A stretch of 5,901 nucleotides of DNA, from NCBI GenBank assembly GCA_905200565.1, contig CAJKKX010000163.1:1-5901 (forward strand), read 5' to 3'. The stretch is from an uncultured Lachnospiraceae bacterium. Lineage in GTDB: Bacteria; Bacillota_A; Clostridia; Lachnospirales; Lachnospiraceae. The notes beneath the pieces were generated by a model. That model ran no database searches. It was not told the DNA's origin and was given only the letters and a program-made list of their open reading frames with translations. A program made the translations under genes and the position numbers. Of this stretch, positions 5,707 through 5,901 are shown in pieces. The first letter of the stretch is position 1. Every line of letters starts with the position of its first letter.

Positions 5707-5901
5707 ATGCGAAAAGAAAAGGTATTAAGTATTTTAAAAAGTAAGGGAACCCTGGGTGTGATGACGCTCTGCCTTGTAGGCGCGGTTGCGTTTGCAACAT
5801 ATCGGACAAGCGGCGACAGCTTTCAGGAGGCGTCTCCCAACACGGCGGCAACGCAGGAGAGCGAAGCACCGGAGCAGGATCTGGAGGCGGCCGGCGCGGA
5901 C
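5707..5901 (+). CDS. N-terminus of a membrane protein, probably SpoIIQ-like M23 peptidase homologue (cut by window end)
   Basis: Only the first 65 codons are present and the frame is open to the window edge. The start MRKEKVLSILKSKGTLGVMT is basic, followed by a single membrane segment at about residues 15-31 and then an acidic, Ala/Glu/Gln-rich stretch outside the membrane. GAGGTGA lies 5 bases before the ATG, a strong ribosome binding site. There is no catalytic domain in view, so the assignment rests on topology, on the position straight after spoIID and on the forespore-like promoter. SpoIIQ is the forespore partner of SpoIIIAH in the channel between forespore and mother cell. An unrelated anchored protein cannot be excluded. 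Confidence 0.7.
   Translation, partial: MRKEKVLSILKSKGTLGVMTLCLVGAVAFATYRTSGDSFQEASPNTAATQESEAPEQDLEAAGAD

Overview
The window looks like chromosome from an endospore-forming, anaerobic member of the Clostridia, most likely Lachnospiraceae-like. That reading is inference. It rests on a MecA-type ClpC adaptor, SpoIID, a CwlD-type amidase, a GH18 enzyme of the spore-hydrolase kind and a rubrerythrin, in moderate-GC DNA with strong Shine-Dalgarno sites. No CRISPR array, tRNA, rRNA, insertion sequence or phage gene is visible.

Layout. Positions 26-778 (minus) hold a MecA-like adaptor with a sigma-A-type promoter. Positions 779-1113 are a 335-base divergent intergenic region. It carries back-to-back promoters, a long AT-rich leader and a 27-base inverted repeat. 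Positions 1114-1464 (plus) encode a small basic protein of unknown function. Five plus-strand genes follow: a membrane-anchored GH18 glycosidase (1512-3212), a CwlD-like N-acetylmuramoyl-L-alanine amidase (3296-4063), a rubrerythrin (4166-4705) closed by a strong intrinsic terminator, SpoIID (4781-5629), and the first 65 codons of a membrane protein, probably SpoIIQ/M23-like (5707 to the window end).

How they fit together. From family knowledge, SpoIID and SpoIIQ act in engulfment, CwlD starts muramic-delta-lactam formation in the spore cortex, and GH18 enzymes of this type cut cortex glycan. The right-hand 4 kb is therefore mainly a sporulation peptidoglycan block. Rubrerythrin is an oxidative-stress gene inserted in it.

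The points most worth a second look are these. (1) SpoIID has Gln68 where the family has its catalytic Glu. (2) A 40-base hairpin buries the ribosome binding site of the amidase, and a sigma-E-like -10 lies in its 5' arm, so a local transcript would escape the hairpin. (3) A sigma-F-like promoter precedes the SpoIIQ-like gene. (4) The small 1114-1464 protein has no assigned function. I did not find a clearly new multi-gene system; most of the window is recognisable core sporulation and stress genes.
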